46,650 nucleotides of DNA, taken from IMG/VR virus record IMGVR_UViG_3300037258_001222, positions 1-46,650 of that record. One strand, 5' to 3'. The notes under the pieces were generated by a model, which searched no databases, was not told the origin of the DNA, and saw only the letters and a program-made list of their open reading frames with translations. Made by a program: the position numbers and the translations under genes. Origin of the DNA: a virus. Below are positions 6,184-14,616 of the stretch, piece by piece; positions within the stretch are counted from its first letter, which is position 1, and each line of letters begins with the position of its first letter.

Positions 6184-6574
6184 TTTTGTCGTTTTCTGAG
6201 GGCCATGGACCGAGGCGAGTGATGATGCCGCGGCCGCAGTTGTACCAGTTGCTCCAGCCTCCATTGTCGAGGACATGGAAGGCCACCGTTTCTTGGAGGT
6301 CTTTATCGTAGATGTTTTCCATTGATGTGCCGAATTGAGCAGAGTACGAGAGCCAGGTCGCGGCTTGGAATTGGAGGATGCCGTAGGAGTAGCGATCGTT
6401 GCTATCGAGAACGCGCACCGTCGTGCTGCCGGTGCTTTCGCACTTCTCAAGAGCGTCGAGCCATGCTCGCTGATCTGCGGAAACATATTGAGCGGAGTAG
6501 GCGGCTTCCGGCGTAAGGGTCTGCGGGCTTATCCGGTATTGCGCTATCAACGCGATGTAGAGGACGAGGAGCAT
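6170..6574 (-). CDS. lytic transglycosylase-like endolysin with N-terminal anchor
   Basis: 134 residues. Residues 1-12 are hydrophobic (signal-anchor). The SLT-like core starts near residue 35: ALEKCES gives the catalytic Glu within an E-S motif (E46), and NDRYSYGILQFQAATW is the typical YG-x-LQF segment. Muramidases of this fold cleave the MurNAc-GlcNAc bond of peptidoglycan. Together with the holin-like gene 17 nt upstream it is the likely endolysin; a signal-anchor endolysin would export itself. The small size and C-E-S motif recall CPR-type transglycosylases (impression from memory). Confidence 0.75.
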   Translation of the reverse strand: MLLVLYIALIAQYRISPQTLTPEAAYSAQYVSADQRAWLDALEKCESTGSTTVRVLDSNDRYSYGILQFQAATWLSYSAQFGTSMENIYDKDLQETVAFHVLDNGGWSNWYNCGRGIITRLGPWPSENDKRPAT

Positions 6575-6591
6575 GGCTCCTCATTGCGTCG

Positions 6592-6804
6592 TTAGCGCCG
6601 GATCGTTATCGCTCCGAAGATCGCGCCGCTCGGTCCGCTCACTGCCTGCTCAATCACGCCGATTATCGCAGTGACGAACGCAGCAGTGCCCGCCGAGACA
6701 AGACCGGAAGCGCCGAGATTATCCGCGACCGCTTTAAGTGCGGTCAGCAGGACGGCGACTCCGATTACTTGAATGAAGCGGACGGTTTTTGGTCGTAGGT
6801 TCAT
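6592..6804 (-). CDS. holin-like two-span membrane protein
   Basis: 70 residues with two hydrophobic segments (about 12-26 and 38-55) around a short polar turn and a basic C-terminus. This is class II holin architecture. Its position between peptidoglycan-degrading genes supports a holin role, but sequence alone cannot prove it. Confidence 0.6.
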   Translation of the reverse strand: MNLRPKTVRFIQVIGVAVLLTALKAVADNLGASGLVSAGTAAFVTAIIGVIEQAVSGPSGAIFGAITIRR

Positions 6805-6813
6805 ACGCTTTTT

Positions 6814-6819
6814 AGTATA
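6814..6819 (-). promoter_or_regulatory. -10 element before holin-like gene
   Basis: Minus-strand TATACT, 9 nt before the ATG at 6804, no Shine-Dalgarno between. Confidence 0.4.
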
Positions 6820-6825
6820 GCGCGG

Positions 6826-7389
6826 CTAGGAAGGCCGGAAGAACCGAGTAGTGGATTGCGGGAAGCCCGCCCGCCAGTGCTCGATATCACGGTAGTTTTC
6901 GGCCCAGAGGCCCGTCGCGCCGGTGTTGCTGCAAATCCCGTATTTCATCAGAACGCCGATGTGCGCGCCCTCGGGGTTTGTGTAGTCGGGAGAGTGGGCA
7001 GCGATGATGTCGCCGGGCTCGGGCGTGTCGATCTCCGGAAACCCACGGCCGAGCATCCAGGCGATCATGGCGTTGACGCCTGGAATGCCTTTAGGCGGCA
7101 TCTGATACCCGGCATTGTGCAGGACGACGGATAGGGCCTCGCAGCACCCCACCTCGGCCGGCACGGCGGGATCAAGGGTCAGATGCTTGCCCATGGCAGC
7201 CACGGCAGTGTCATATACGCGCTGTGGAGCCGGAATCTGGCCGCTCGGCGGGGTTTGGGTCTTGGATGGTAGTTGGATCATGACGCTGGGATTAAGCTGT
7301 TTCTGGGGCTGTAGGCTCGTCTCGACGGGCAGCCAGAAGATCGAGAAGGTCGAGGAGAGCCAGGCGATCAGCCGCCCCCATAGGCTCAT
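6826..7389 (-). CDS. NlpC/CHAP-like cysteine peptidase, putative cell-wall hydrolase
   Basis: 187 residues. Residues about 8-22 are hydrophobic (signal-anchor), then a Pro-rich linker to about residue 55. The catalytic-type domain has Cys in EVGCCEALS (residues 82-83), a PGDIIAA strand (about 125-131), His in GAHIGVLM (residue 143), and a later Asn in WAENY. This order (Cys, then His) fits NlpC/P60 or CHAP amidases or endopeptidases that cut peptidoglycan peptides. The ATG overlaps the upstream gene (ATGA-like). Confidence 0.6.
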   Translation of the reverse strand: MSLWGRLIAWLSSTFSIFWLPVETSLQPQKQLNPSVMIQLPSKTQTPPSGQIPAPQRVYDTAVAAMGKHLTLDPAVPAEVGCCEALSVVLHNAGYQMPPKGIPGVNAMIAWMLGRGFPEIDTPEPGDIIAAHSPDYTNPEGAHIGVLMKYGICSNTGATGLWAENYRDIEHWRAGFPQSTTRFFRPS

Positions 7390-8249
7390 AACCCCGCCTT
7401 CACGAGCGCTGGGAGCTGGGGCAGGATCGCGGGAAATCGGATCGCCAGGATGCCGAGTAGGCTGATGAAGCGGATAGCGTGAGGGTCTATCGACAGCGCC
7501 CCGCTTCCCGGTATCGAGAGTGCCGCGTTAACGGTTTCTCGGGAGAAGTAAAGCTTCCCATCATCGCCCACTCGGTTGCCTTGGTGGGAATAGACGATGA
7601 GATAGGGCACGGCATTGATCGTGGTTTTACCGTCTGCGGTGTAGTTGTGCCAGGCATCGCCCTGCGTGTTGGAGATGTCCGGCATGCGCACGATCCCTTG
7701 GTCAATACCAGTCGTCCATTCGGGGAACCACGGAGAACCGACGGAAACCGGAATGCCGCCCTGGCTGATGGCCGAGAGGATGCTGTCGAAGGCATCCCCA
7801 AAGCCGAGGACGTTGCGAACGCCGTTTTGCACATACGCGCGGCTGTCGGGCAGGGTTGGCGACCACCTGCCGAAATCGGATATGTACAGTTCGCTGGTTG
7901 TCTTGGCGTCAAAAGGGGCGTCTTTCAACGGTAATCCGCCATAGCCGACAAGCGCGTCCATCGCGCCGTGGAATGATGCTCCGTCGACGCCGGGGCCTTC
8001 GCCGGTGATGTAGCGGTTAGCGGCAAACGAGAAGTCAGGTGAAAAGCGGACATTGAATATCGCGGAGAGGATATGCGCAGCCGTGTAGCCGGTGCACTCG
8101 GTCGGAGCGTTATCCTTCTCCTGATCCTGTAGCGACAGATTGCGGCCAAGATCGAAGTCGGGAATATCGGCAGGATTGATGGCTCCGAAGTGCGGGTAAC
8201 GACGCACTTTGTGGAGATGCCGAGCCGGCCTGGTGCCTGCTACGATCAT
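7386..8249 (-). CDS. papain-like (C1-type) cysteine protease
   Basis: 287 residues. Gln in LQDQEKDNAPTECTGYTAA provides the oxyanion position with Cys52. His201 lies in DAWHNY, and Asn225 in SHQGNRVGDDGKLYFSRE, which mimics the papain NSWG...GYF segment. The order Q-C-H-N matches C1 peptidases. No propeptide or signal peptide is visible. The C-terminal 45 residues are hydrophobic and helical, perhaps a membrane or particle contact. The lysis-cassette position suggests attack on a proteinaceous envelope layer, but a tail-associated role is possible. Confidence 0.6.
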   Translation of the reverse strand: MIVAGTRPARHLHKVRRYPHFGAINPADIPDFDLGRNLSLQDQEKDNAPTECTGYTAAHILSAIFNVRFSPDFSFAANRYITGEGPGVDGASFHGAMDALVGYGGLPLKDAPFDAKTTSELYISDFGRWSPTLPDSRAYVQNGVRNVLGFGDAFDSILSAISQGGIPVSVGSPWFPEWTTGIDQGIVRMPDISNTQGDAWHNYTADGKTTINAVPYLIVYSHQGNRVGDDGKLYFSRETVNAALSIPGSGALSIDPHAIRFISLLGILAIRFPAILPQLPALVKAGL

Positions 8250-8635
8250 ACGCGCCGTAATACCTCGTCGAGCTTCTCGTCGATCCCTGAGAGTTCGCTT
8301 TGCAGTTCTTCAATACGCGTTTCCGATTCGAGGTTGGTCCGGTAGTCAGCATCGGCCTGCTGCCGGTCGCGCACGGACTGGCGGTTCTGGCTCATGAGGA
8401 TGAGCGGCGCGGAGAAAGCCGCCTCGGCGCTCATGAAGAGATTTAGAAATATGAAGGGATAACCGTCGAAGCGGAACGCATGGAAGAGGGCAAGCGTGTT
8501 GAGGACGCCCCACAAAGCCATGAGCGCAGCCTGGGCGATGATAAACGTCCAGCTTCCGAGAAAAGAGGCGACCGCATCGGCGATCCTCTCGCCGGGGGTC
8601 ATGCTTTCTTGGTGTTGCGCGTGCCAGTTTTTCAT
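8246..8635 (-). CDS. DUF1003 membrane protein
   Basis: 129 residues from the ATG at 8635, which overlaps the upstream stop (ATGA). GERIADAVASFLGSWTFII starts the DUF1003 domain, with two membrane spans separated by FRFDGYPFIFLNLFMS, then SAPLILMSQNRQ and a C-terminal coiled coil of about 45 residues. The family is widespread and of unknown function. Here it sits with holin-type genes and may be a lysis accessory protein. Confidence 0.8.
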   Translation of the reverse strand: MKNWHAQHQESMTPGERIADAVASFLGSWTFIIAQAALMALWGVLNTLALFHAFRFDGYPFIFLNLFMSAEAAFSAPLILMSQNRQSVRDRQQADADYRTNLESETRIEELQSELSGIDEKLDEVLRRV

Positions 8636-8877
8636 ATACCGCCGATTTTGATCAGCTCGATTATGATCGGAATGGCGACGGCGATGATGATGAAGGAAAG
8701 CGTGGCGACGGAGCCAAGGATGTAGGCGCGCCATTGGTAGAGGTGGCCGACACTCCGTTCGAGGTCCGTGACGCGACCATTGGTCTTGGTTGTTTGAGTT
8801 TCGATGCGGCCGAGCGTTTCCTGCACACTCGTGAACATCTCGCGTATTTCCCGGTTCTCGTACGGCTTCTCATCCAT
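8632..8877 (-). CDS. XhlA-like coiled coil plus membrane anchor
   Basis: 81 residues. Residues 1-45 form an amphipathic coiled coil (IREMFTSVQETLGRIE...), and residues about 52-76 form one hydrophobic span. This is the XhlA/hemolysin-type arrangement found beside phage lysis genes, where it helps permeabilise the membrane with a holin. It is 3 nt after a tail gene and overlaps DUF1003. Confidence 0.65.
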   Translation of the reverse strand: MDEKPYENREIREMFTSVQETLGRIETQTTKTNGRVTDLERSVGHLYQWRAYILGSVATLSFIIIAVAIPIIIELIKIGGI

Positions 8878-8880
8878 AGG

Positions 8881-9639
8881 TCAGAGCGTAATGATCTGCC
8901 AATCTACGACAGTCGGAGTCGTGAATACGCCGCCCGTATAGGAGACGATTTTGTAGGTGTTGCCGTTCGGGACGAAGAAGGTCAAAACCATCTCCATCTC
9001 GATTTCCTTTGCACTCAAAGTACGACACTTTACCTCCGGGGCGCTCGATACCCCGCTTACAGTTGCAGTCAAAGTGATGAAACCGGCACTGCCAGAGGAG
9101 TCACCGACGATCATGTCGACGGTGACGATATGAAGTTGCGCACGCCCGGAGTCGTTTGTGTATTCGTGGTCGAGGAGAGGCGTCCCGAGCACGGCGCTGC
9201 TAGGGTTTACATTCGAGAGGAACGGCCGCACGTCGGTGATATATCCCTGGCCGGCCGTCTGGTTGGCATTATCATAAATGATTGTCTCTCCGACGACGTT
9301 GTAGATTTCGGCGAGCACCATCTTGTCGGTGGGATACGTGGGGGCGGTCGGCGAGGATGCCTCTGTGCCCGTGATAAGGGCAAGCGTGCCGGCGTTGTCG
9401 ATCGTCAAGAGGTCGATGCGTGGGTTGCCTGTGGGGGCCGTGATCGTCGGGCTGTCGCCGCCGGCGAAGATTACTTGTGTGGGACCGAGATAGAGAATAC
9501 CCGCCTCGACTGTAACGGCCATGCCGGGGACACTCTGCTGATGAGGGATGAGCATCGACCCGCCATAAGCGTCGTCCCTAAGGTTGTTGTAGTCGTTCGC
9601 GTACGCGGTTCCCCCTGCTGAAGCGGCGGATGATCTCAT
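8881..9639 (-). CDS. putative tail/baseplate appendage protein
   Basis: 252 residues, predicted mostly beta. The N-terminal region YANDYNNLRDDAYGG and VEAGILYLG resembles the start of phage baseplate-upper or fibre proteins that build a shell around the tail tip. The rest is Ser/Thr/Val-rich. It lies 2 nt from another fibre-like gene and before the lysis genes, where distal tail proteins are often encoded. I cannot assign a precise family. Confidence 0.5.
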   Translation of the reverse strand: MRSSAASAGGTAYANDYNNLRDDAYGGSMLIPHQQSVPGMAVTVEAGILYLGPTQVIFAGGDSPTITAPTGNPRIDLLTIDNAGTLALITGTEASSPTAPTYPTDKMVLAEIYNVVGETIIYDNANQTAGQGYITDVRPFLSNVNPSSAVLGTPLLDHEYTNDSGRAQLHIVTVDMIVGDSSGSAGFITLTATVSGVSSAPEVKCRTLSAKEIEMEMVLTFFVPNGNTYKIVSYTGGVFTTPTVVDWQIITL

Positions 9640-9641
9640 AT

Positions 9642-10214
9642 TCAGGCATTAGCGAGGGTGACATCGCACTCGACGGTACTATCGTTGCCGCTGGATTTCG
9701 AGTATGGCGTCGTGAACAGCACATGGTTGAAAAGTTGCCCGTCGCCGATGGTCGAGCTGGTCGAGACAAAGGTGCCGAACTCGGTGTAAGTGCCATTGGC
9801 GAGTTGGCCGTCGGCAAAGAAAAATTGGAGCTGCGCTTCATTGAAACCTTGATCCGTGGCATACGAGAGCTGCGCGCGAAGGGTGGGCGTTTCAAGCGCG
9901 GTATCGCTCAAGGTGGGCGTCGTGGTGCCAGTGCCGATTTCTCCCCATTGCGGCCCGATCGGATAGGCAACCGCCGAGTTAAGCCCGCTCACCATCCACT
10001 GTATGAGAAGATCGATGCCGCGGTTGGCTGATTGGACGACGATATTTTTGCTCTTGGTTGCGACTTCACCACGGGCAAGCAGGGCATTCGCTTCGTCGTG
10101 CAGGCCCTTTCGATGAAGCTCTTGGAGCTTGGCGATCGTACCGACCGGGTGGCGCCGAACAGTGACGATGCCAACGATGCCCACCTTCTCCTTTTTTATT
10201 ATCATCCTGTTCAT
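9642..10214 (-). CDS. tail-fibre-like structural protein A
   Basis: 190 residues. A basic N-terminus is followed by SANRGIDLLIQWMVSG and repeated beta-strand segments (EIGTGTTTPTLSDTALETP, TEFGTFVSTSS). The same layout appears in the gene at 12578-13153, so the two are probably paralogues. Likely a virion appendage or fibre subunit. The near-start promoter (10224-10232) suggests separate transcription. Confidence 0.5.
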   Translation of the reverse strand: MNRMIIKKEKVGIVGIVTVRRHPVGTIAKLQELHRKGLHDEANALLARGEVATKSKNIVVQSANRGIDLLIQWMVSGLNSAVAYPIGPQWGEIGTGTTTPTLSDTALETPTLRAQLSYATDQGFNEAQLQFFFADGQLANGTYTEFGTFVSTSSTIGDGQLFNHVLFTTPYSKSSGNDSTVECDVTLANA

Positions 10215-10223
10215 TGCATTTTC

Positions 10224-10232
10224 AGTATAGCA
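10224..10232 (-). promoter_or_regulatory. extended -10 promoter, 9 nt before ATG
   Basis: Minus-strand TGCTATACT, identical to the element at 5178. The ATG at 10214 follows 9 nt later without a Shine-Dalgarno. Confidence 0.5.
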
Positions 10233-10255
10233 ATAGCCGGATGACGTTATTCACA

Positions 10256-11932
10256 CTATTGCCAGGTGAAGAAGCCCCATTTGGCGAGGTTGGTAACTAA
10301 CGTGGCGAGCCGCGATGCGCCGTTCATGATGGAGGCAGAGAGCGCGCGGCCGAGCGTAAGCGCGCGGCCGACCGCGGCGCTTCTTGATGCGCCATTCATG
10401 ATGTTCGCGGAAAGGGCAGCCGTTGCCTGCTGGTAGGGCGAGAACGTCCCGCTCGAATCGTAGGTGTAGATATCCTTGCCGCCCGTTGTGGTCATGGAGG
10501 TCCAGGTGCCGCTTGCGTTCGGGAATGATCCCGTGGGCACCGAGAAAATCACAACGCCCGTCCCGCCCGCGCCGCCGGTGTTTTCGGCTCCGCCGCCTCC
10601 GCTGCCGAGATTAGTGGTGCCGGCCGTGCCGTTTATGCCCGCTGCTCCGCCGCCTCCCGAGCCGCCGGAGGCATCCCCTCCTTGCCCCGCCCCGCCGCCA
10701 CCTCCGCCATAGGTAACAGCCGAGCCGGTGATGTTAAGAGATACTCCCGCGCCGCCAGCCCCGCCAACCTTAGTGGAATTGTTCGCATTGGAGCCACCGG
10801 CTCCCGCCCCGCCGCCGCCGCCACCGGCAGCGTTGGCTGAGTCACCTGAACCTCCATCATAGCCCTCGCCGTTTGTCCCGGTGCCGTGTGTGCTTGTCCC
10901 GCCCCCGCCTCCCGAGCCGCCGTTTCCGGCATTGGTGCCTTGAACGCCCCCGCCACCGCCGCCGTCAGCGGTTATGCTGAAGGCGGATGAGCTTCCTCCG
11001 TCGCTGCCCTTAGCAGCATTTCCGCCAGCCCCACCGGCTCCGATGGTAATCGTATAGGTGCCGACTGTCGGCAGGGATATGGTCCCTCCTTTGACACCTC
11101 CGGCTCCGCCTCCTCCGCCAGCGTGGACGCTACCTCCTACACCGCCGCCACCTCCGCCGCCACCGACAATGAGATAGGTTAGGTCAGAAGTGCTGATCGT
11201 TGGTGCCCAGGTGCCGCTTGCCGTGAACGTCCAGTAGTCGTAAGTAGCGTCGGAAGTGTGCGTGCCTCCGATAGCACTGGTGATGGTTCCTAGCGTGGCG
11301 GCGATGATGACTGTACCCGATCCACCGTTACCAACGCCGCCTGATGTTCCTCCACCACCTCCGCCACCTGAGTTGGCGGTTCCGTTGTTAGAGCCGGAAT
11401 GTGCTCCGCCGCCACTGCCGCCACTTCCGCTTGGACCTCCACCGCCGCCGCCGGCGTAGGTGGTGCTGTTGAGGGACCAGGTTGTGCCGGCCCCTCCGTT
11501 ACTGCCCGACCCGGCTGCTCCCGCGCCACCTCCACCACCTCCTGCGCCGCCTGCGATACCCGATGCACCGTTGTGGCCCTGGCCGGAGACACCCGTGCCG
11601 CCGGCTGCATTGCCGCTGCTGTCGCGCGCGCCCCCGCCTCCCGAGCCGCCGTTGAGGCCAGCTCCGAACGAGGCCGATCCATTACCGTTGCCCCCGCCAC
11701 CACCGCCCGTAGCCGTGATCCCGAATGCGCTTGAATCGGCTCCGTTATTACCCTGTCCATTTGCATTCTGGCCAGAGCCACCGCTCCCAACGATGATGCT
11801 GTAGTACGAACCGTTGCCGACGGCCGTGGTGCCAGTGAGCATGCCGCCGCCACCTCCACCTCCACCATTGTTACCAGAGTTAGCGCCCCCAGCGCCGCCA
11901 CCTCCGACGATGAGATAGTTGATGGTCGCCAT
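10256..11932 (-). CDS. large glycine-rich adhesin-like tail protein
   Basis: 558 residues. Two copies of a beta domain begin with (N)YLIVGGGGAGG and YLIVGGGGGGG (starts near residues 6 and 252), each followed by long Gly-rich loops. GTYTITIGAGGAGG marks the second domain. Gly-rich loop clusters of this kind are known from phage receptor-binding adhesins where they form polyglycine II sandwiches. No signal peptide. The tail-cluster position makes it the best receptor-binding candidate. The C-terminus repeats ANIMNGASR/ASIMNGASR. Confidence 0.7.
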   Translation of the reverse strand: MATINYLIVGGGGAGGANSGNNGGGGGGGGMLTGTTAVGNGSYYSIIVGSGGSGQNANGQGNNGADSSAFGITATGGGGGGNGNGSASFGAGLNGGSGGGGARDSSGNAAGGTGVSGQGHNGASGIAGGAGGGGGGAGAAGSGSNGGAGTTWSLNSTTYAGGGGGGPSGSGGSGGGAHSGSNNGTANSGGGGGGGTSGGVGNGGSGTVIIAATLGTITSAIGGTHTSDATYDYWTFTASGTWAPTISTSDLTYLIVGGGGGGGGVGGSVHAGGGGGAGGVKGGTISLPTVGTYTITIGAGGAGGNAAKGSDGGSSSAFSITADGGGGGGVQGTNAGNGGSGGGGGTSTHGTGTNGEGYDGGSGDSANAAGGGGGGAGAGGSNANNSTKVGGAGGAGVSLNITGSAVTYGGGGGGAGQGGDASGGSGGGGAAGINGTAGTTNLGSGGGGAENTGGAGGTGVVIFSVPTGSFPNASGTWTSMTTTGGKDIYTYDSSGTFSPYQQATAALSANIMNGASRSAAVGRALTLGRALSASIMNGASRLATLVTNLAKWGFFTWQ

Positions 11933-11944
11933 ATCAGAGGTAGG

Positions 11945-12133
11945 CTATTTTACTCGGTCAATCTCCTCGGTCACGTCCGTGACTGCCCGCTCAAGGAGTT
12001 CCTTGAAGTCCTTTAGCTCGCCCTTCGTATCGATGCGCAGCGAGAAGTTGAGGGTGATTTTGCCTTTCTCATAGGAGAACCTGCGCGTCGTCTCGTGCAT
12101 CGCTTTCAGATCATTTTTGAGAAAACCGGGCAT
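11945..12133 (-). CDS. hypothetical protein (62 aa)
   Basis: A small charged helical protein, unrecognised. The ATG at 12133 lies 2 nt after the HNH stop; a TTG at 12139 overlapping that stop is an alternative. It separates the HNH gene from the glycine-rich adhesin and could be a chaperone-like or regulatory protein. Confidence 0.5.
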   Translation of the reverse strand: MPGFLKNDLKAMHETTRRFSYEKGKITLNFSLRIDTKGELKDFKELLERAVTDVTEEIDRVK

Positions 12134-12135
12134 GG

Positions 12136-12567
12136 TCAAAGATTCACCAATCGGGAGGTGATGTTCTCATTGTTCGCTACTTTTTTGATGAAGTTGTGGT
12201 TCGCACAAAGGATTTGGTACTTTTTTCGACCACCAGCGAGTACCTTTTCGTAATACTTGAAGGGACTCATTCCCTTTCGTTCTCGGTTGCCACCTCCGTT
12301 TTTGTGGTCAATTTGGAGCGCCCTCTTATCGGAAAATCCGCACTGCGAACACGCGTCACCGAGCAGTGCAAAGATGGCATCCTTGAGTCTATCAACGCTC
12401 TTCCTTGCTTCTTCCGTGTGATGTCTTTTGCAGAGGACGGTAAGCCCATCGTAGCGACCACGGTTTTTGAAGAACTGATCTTTACTGCATCGAGCATTGC
12501 ATCGAGAGCAATGCTTATCTTTCAGGTCACGTGGGATTTTTAGTTTTCTGTTTTTGGGGTAGTTCAT
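12136..12567 (-). CDS. HNH homing-type endonuclease
   Basis: 143 residues. The N-terminal zinc region has CSRCNARC and LCKRHH. The HNH core has CSQCGF, LQIDHKNGGGN and LCANHNFIKK. Basic throughout. Free-standing HNH genes between structural genes are usually mobile homing endonucleases. A TATGAT -10-like hexamer lies 9 nt before the ATG. It interrupts the tail-fibre gene series. Confidence 0.85.
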   Translation of the reverse strand: MNYPKNRKLKIPRDLKDKHCSRCNARCSKDQFFKNRGRYDGLTVLCKRHHTEEARKSVDRLKDAIFALLGDACSQCGFSDKRALQIDHKNGGGNRERKGMSPFKYYEKVLAGGRKKYQILCANHNFIKKVANNENITSRLVNL

Positions 12568-12577
12568 AACTGAGGCA

Positions 12578-13153
12578 TCATAAGTTGATTGTCCAAGTTA
12601 TAGAAAGAGTGTCCCCACTAAGCAGTACCGCGCTCGACGGAAGATTTGTTTCCGCAAAAAGATTGCCGCTCGATGAGGCATCGAAGAGAGCGGAGGATTC
12701 GATGGTGATGGAGCCCGAGGCGGTAAAGGTCTTGGTGACGGTATAGGACGCTGCACCGTCAAGCGAGGAAGGGCCAGTGTAGCTTCCCTGCGTGCCGAGC
12801 GCGCGCGCCATGCCGGAGCTTGAGGTCTCGCCGGAGAGGGTGGTGTCAGTCTTGGCCGGCGTCAGTGATGACGTGGAGAGGGCAATGTATTTCGGCGGTA
12901 AGGGGCTGGAGATTGAGTTCTGCGCTGCACCCGTGACGAGCGAGGCGATCAGGTCTGCGCCCTTGTTCACGCGCGCATTGTAGGAGATTCCTAGTCGGTC
13001 GATGCTCCCGTCGGTCCGAGTGATAACCGCCATCACGCTGTTGAAGCCGCGGATGCCGAGGAGTGAACCGATGCGGGCGCCGAGCTTGCTGTGGAGGATG
13101 CGCTTAATACATTGGCCGCGGGGTGAATACTGGAACGGTACGGTAGTCTCCAT
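12578..13153 (-). CDS. tail-fibre-like structural protein B
   Basis: 191 residues, laid out like the protein at 9642-10214: RVNKGADLIASLVTG, then beta-rich STSSLTPAKTDTTLSGETSS and a Thr/Ser-rich C-terminus. Probably a duplicated tail appendage subunit. TGATACCAT lies 8 nt before the ATG. No Shine-Dalgarno. Confidence 0.5.
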   Translation of the reverse strand: METTVPFQYSPRGQCIKRILHSKLGARIGSLLGIRGFNSVMAVITRTDGSIDRLGISYNARVNKGADLIASLVTGAAQNSISSPLPPKYIALSTSSLTPAKTDTTLSGETSSSGMARALGTQGSYTGPSSLDGAASYTVTKTFTASGSITIESSALFDASSSGNLFAETNLPSSAVLLSGDTLSITWTINL

Positions 13154-13161
13154 ATACCGTT

Positions 13162-13170
13162 ATGGTATCA
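13162..13170 (-). promoter_or_regulatory. -10-like element before fibre protein B
   Basis: Minus-strand TGATACCAT, 8 nt before the ATG at 13153, no Shine-Dalgarno. Confidence 0.35.
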
Positions 13171-13176
13171 CGGCCA

Positions 13177-14616
13177 CTACCCCCAGTTTGCCGCCACATG
13201 TGCAGAAGCGTTGACTGATATCGTCTCGGTGATCGAGATGGCCTCGGTCGGGGTGAGTTCAAGATTTTCGTTGATGGTACTGTCATCCACCGGCGTCTGC
13301 GCCGCTTCCTGCTGAAGCAGGGTGGTCATAATGTCGACGAAAGTGACGGTATCGCTGCCGATACATTCGAGCTGGTAGGCGAGCTTGCCGGAAGCACCCG
13401 GCGCGCGCACGGTGGCCTCCAGGCGCTTGATGACGAGCCATTTGCTCACCCCGAAGGCCGGGAGGTTGACGAAGATGGCCTGCCCGATAGCGCAGCCGGC
13501 CACGAGCGTCGTGACCTTGATGTCGTAGACGGGATGGCCGAATTGTAAGACGGCCGCTTGGGCGCGCGCCTGGGCTTCCGCCACCGTCGTAATCTTCGTG
13601 TCGACGATGACCGTCTGATACTCGCCGTAGGTGGCGATGCTGCTTGCATCGCCCGCATGCGCGACGATCGGCACGAGCGCAGCGCCGAAAATCTTAACCG
13701 TCTGGCCGCTCGAAGGCGCTCCTGCGGTGAAGCGGATGTTGCGGTTCCTGTCGTTGTAGAGCACGTCCACGGTCGAGGGATCGGCCGTGCCGTCCACGCC
13801 GACGGTCTGTGCGGTGCCCGCAAGCGTCACCTGGATTTTCGATGAGTCGTAGGGGTAGGAGAGCGCGACGACCTGCACCACGCCGTCCGTTTGGTATGTG
13901 TCCGGGGTGTTTGCCGCGGTGAAGGTCTTTTTGTAGTTGCCGCCGATGACGTAGCAGGAGTTCTGCATGTTTTGCAGATTGAGGTCCACGTCGAGGGAGT
14001 TCCATTCGATGTCCTGCCCGCTGTTGCCGCCGATTTGGTCGATGAGGATCGGCGCCGCGCCGTTTTCGCCGATCCCGTCTTCCACGTCGCCAAGGAAGAA
14101 ATGCACGTCCTTGTCCGGGTCGATGTACCAGTCCCAGCCTATGAGCTTGGCGAGGCTTTCAAGGCATTTGGTCGGCGGCTGGTAGTTGAACTTTATCGAG
14201 GGGACGAGGAAATTTCCGCGCTGGACGTGGTTGGTCGTGAAGCCTTTGGCGGCGCAGAACGTGGTCACGATGTCCGCGACGATATCGGCCGGGTCCTCTG
14301 CCGCATAGTTCTTCTTTACGAGCGTTCCGTCGAACAAATACCCCCAGTCCGACACGGTTATGGCATAGCTTATGAGTAGCCCGGATATCGTGGCCTCAAT
14401 CTCCGTGACCGTGCCGCCGAAAATCTTGCCGCTCGTGTCGTCCATTTCGACCGTATCGCCCACGGCCGGCACGGTGATCGCGGGGTAGGTCTGCCCGACG
14501 CCCTGGCTCACCGTGAAGGTCAGCGTCGAGTTTTCTTTCGTCAGTACCGAGACGAGATCGAGGTCGCGCCAGTTGACTGAGTTCGAGATGTCAGTCCCGT
14601 TGAGCTTGATGGTCAT
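13177..14616 (-). CDS. tail hub / distal tail (Tal-like) protein
   Basis: 479 residues. The N-terminal LNGTDISNSVNWRDLDLV and a hub-type beta core are followed by a middle segment KCLESLAKLIGWDWYIDPDKDVHFF typical of tail hub proteins, which fold like phage T4 gp27. It directly follows the tape measure gene in transcription order, with overlapping ATGA, as expected for distal tail and hub genes. It should cap the tail tube and connect to the fibres encoded next. Confidence 0.65.
   Translation of the reverse strand: MTIKLNGTDISNSVNWRDLDLVSVLTKENSTLTFTVSQGVGQTYPAITVPAVGDTVEMDDTSGKIFGGTVTEIEATISGLLISYAITVSDWGYLFDGTLVKKNYAAEDPADIVADIVTTFCAAKGFTTNHVQRGNFLVPSIKFNYQPPTKCLESLAKLIGWDWYIDPDKDVHFFLGDVEDGIGENGAAPILIDQIGGNSGQDIEWNSLDVDLNLQNMQNSCYVIGGNYKKTFTAANTPDTYQTDGVVQVVALSYPYDSSKIQVTLAGTAQTVGVDGTADPSTVDVLYNDRNRNIRFTAGAPSSGQTVKIFGAALVPIVAHAGDASSIATYGEYQTVIVDTKITTVAEAQARAQAAVLQFGHPVYDIKVTTLVAGCAIGQAIFVNLPAFGVSKWLVIKRLEATVRAPGASGKLAYQLECIGSDTVTFVDIMTTLLQQEAAQTPVDDSTINENLELTPTEAISITETISVNASAHVAANWG

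Noticed and set aside
10423-11804. Long plus-strand open frames opposite the glycine-rich adhesin
   Set aside because: They are Pro/Arg/Ala low-complexity reflections of the Gly codons on the minus strand, with no start signals.
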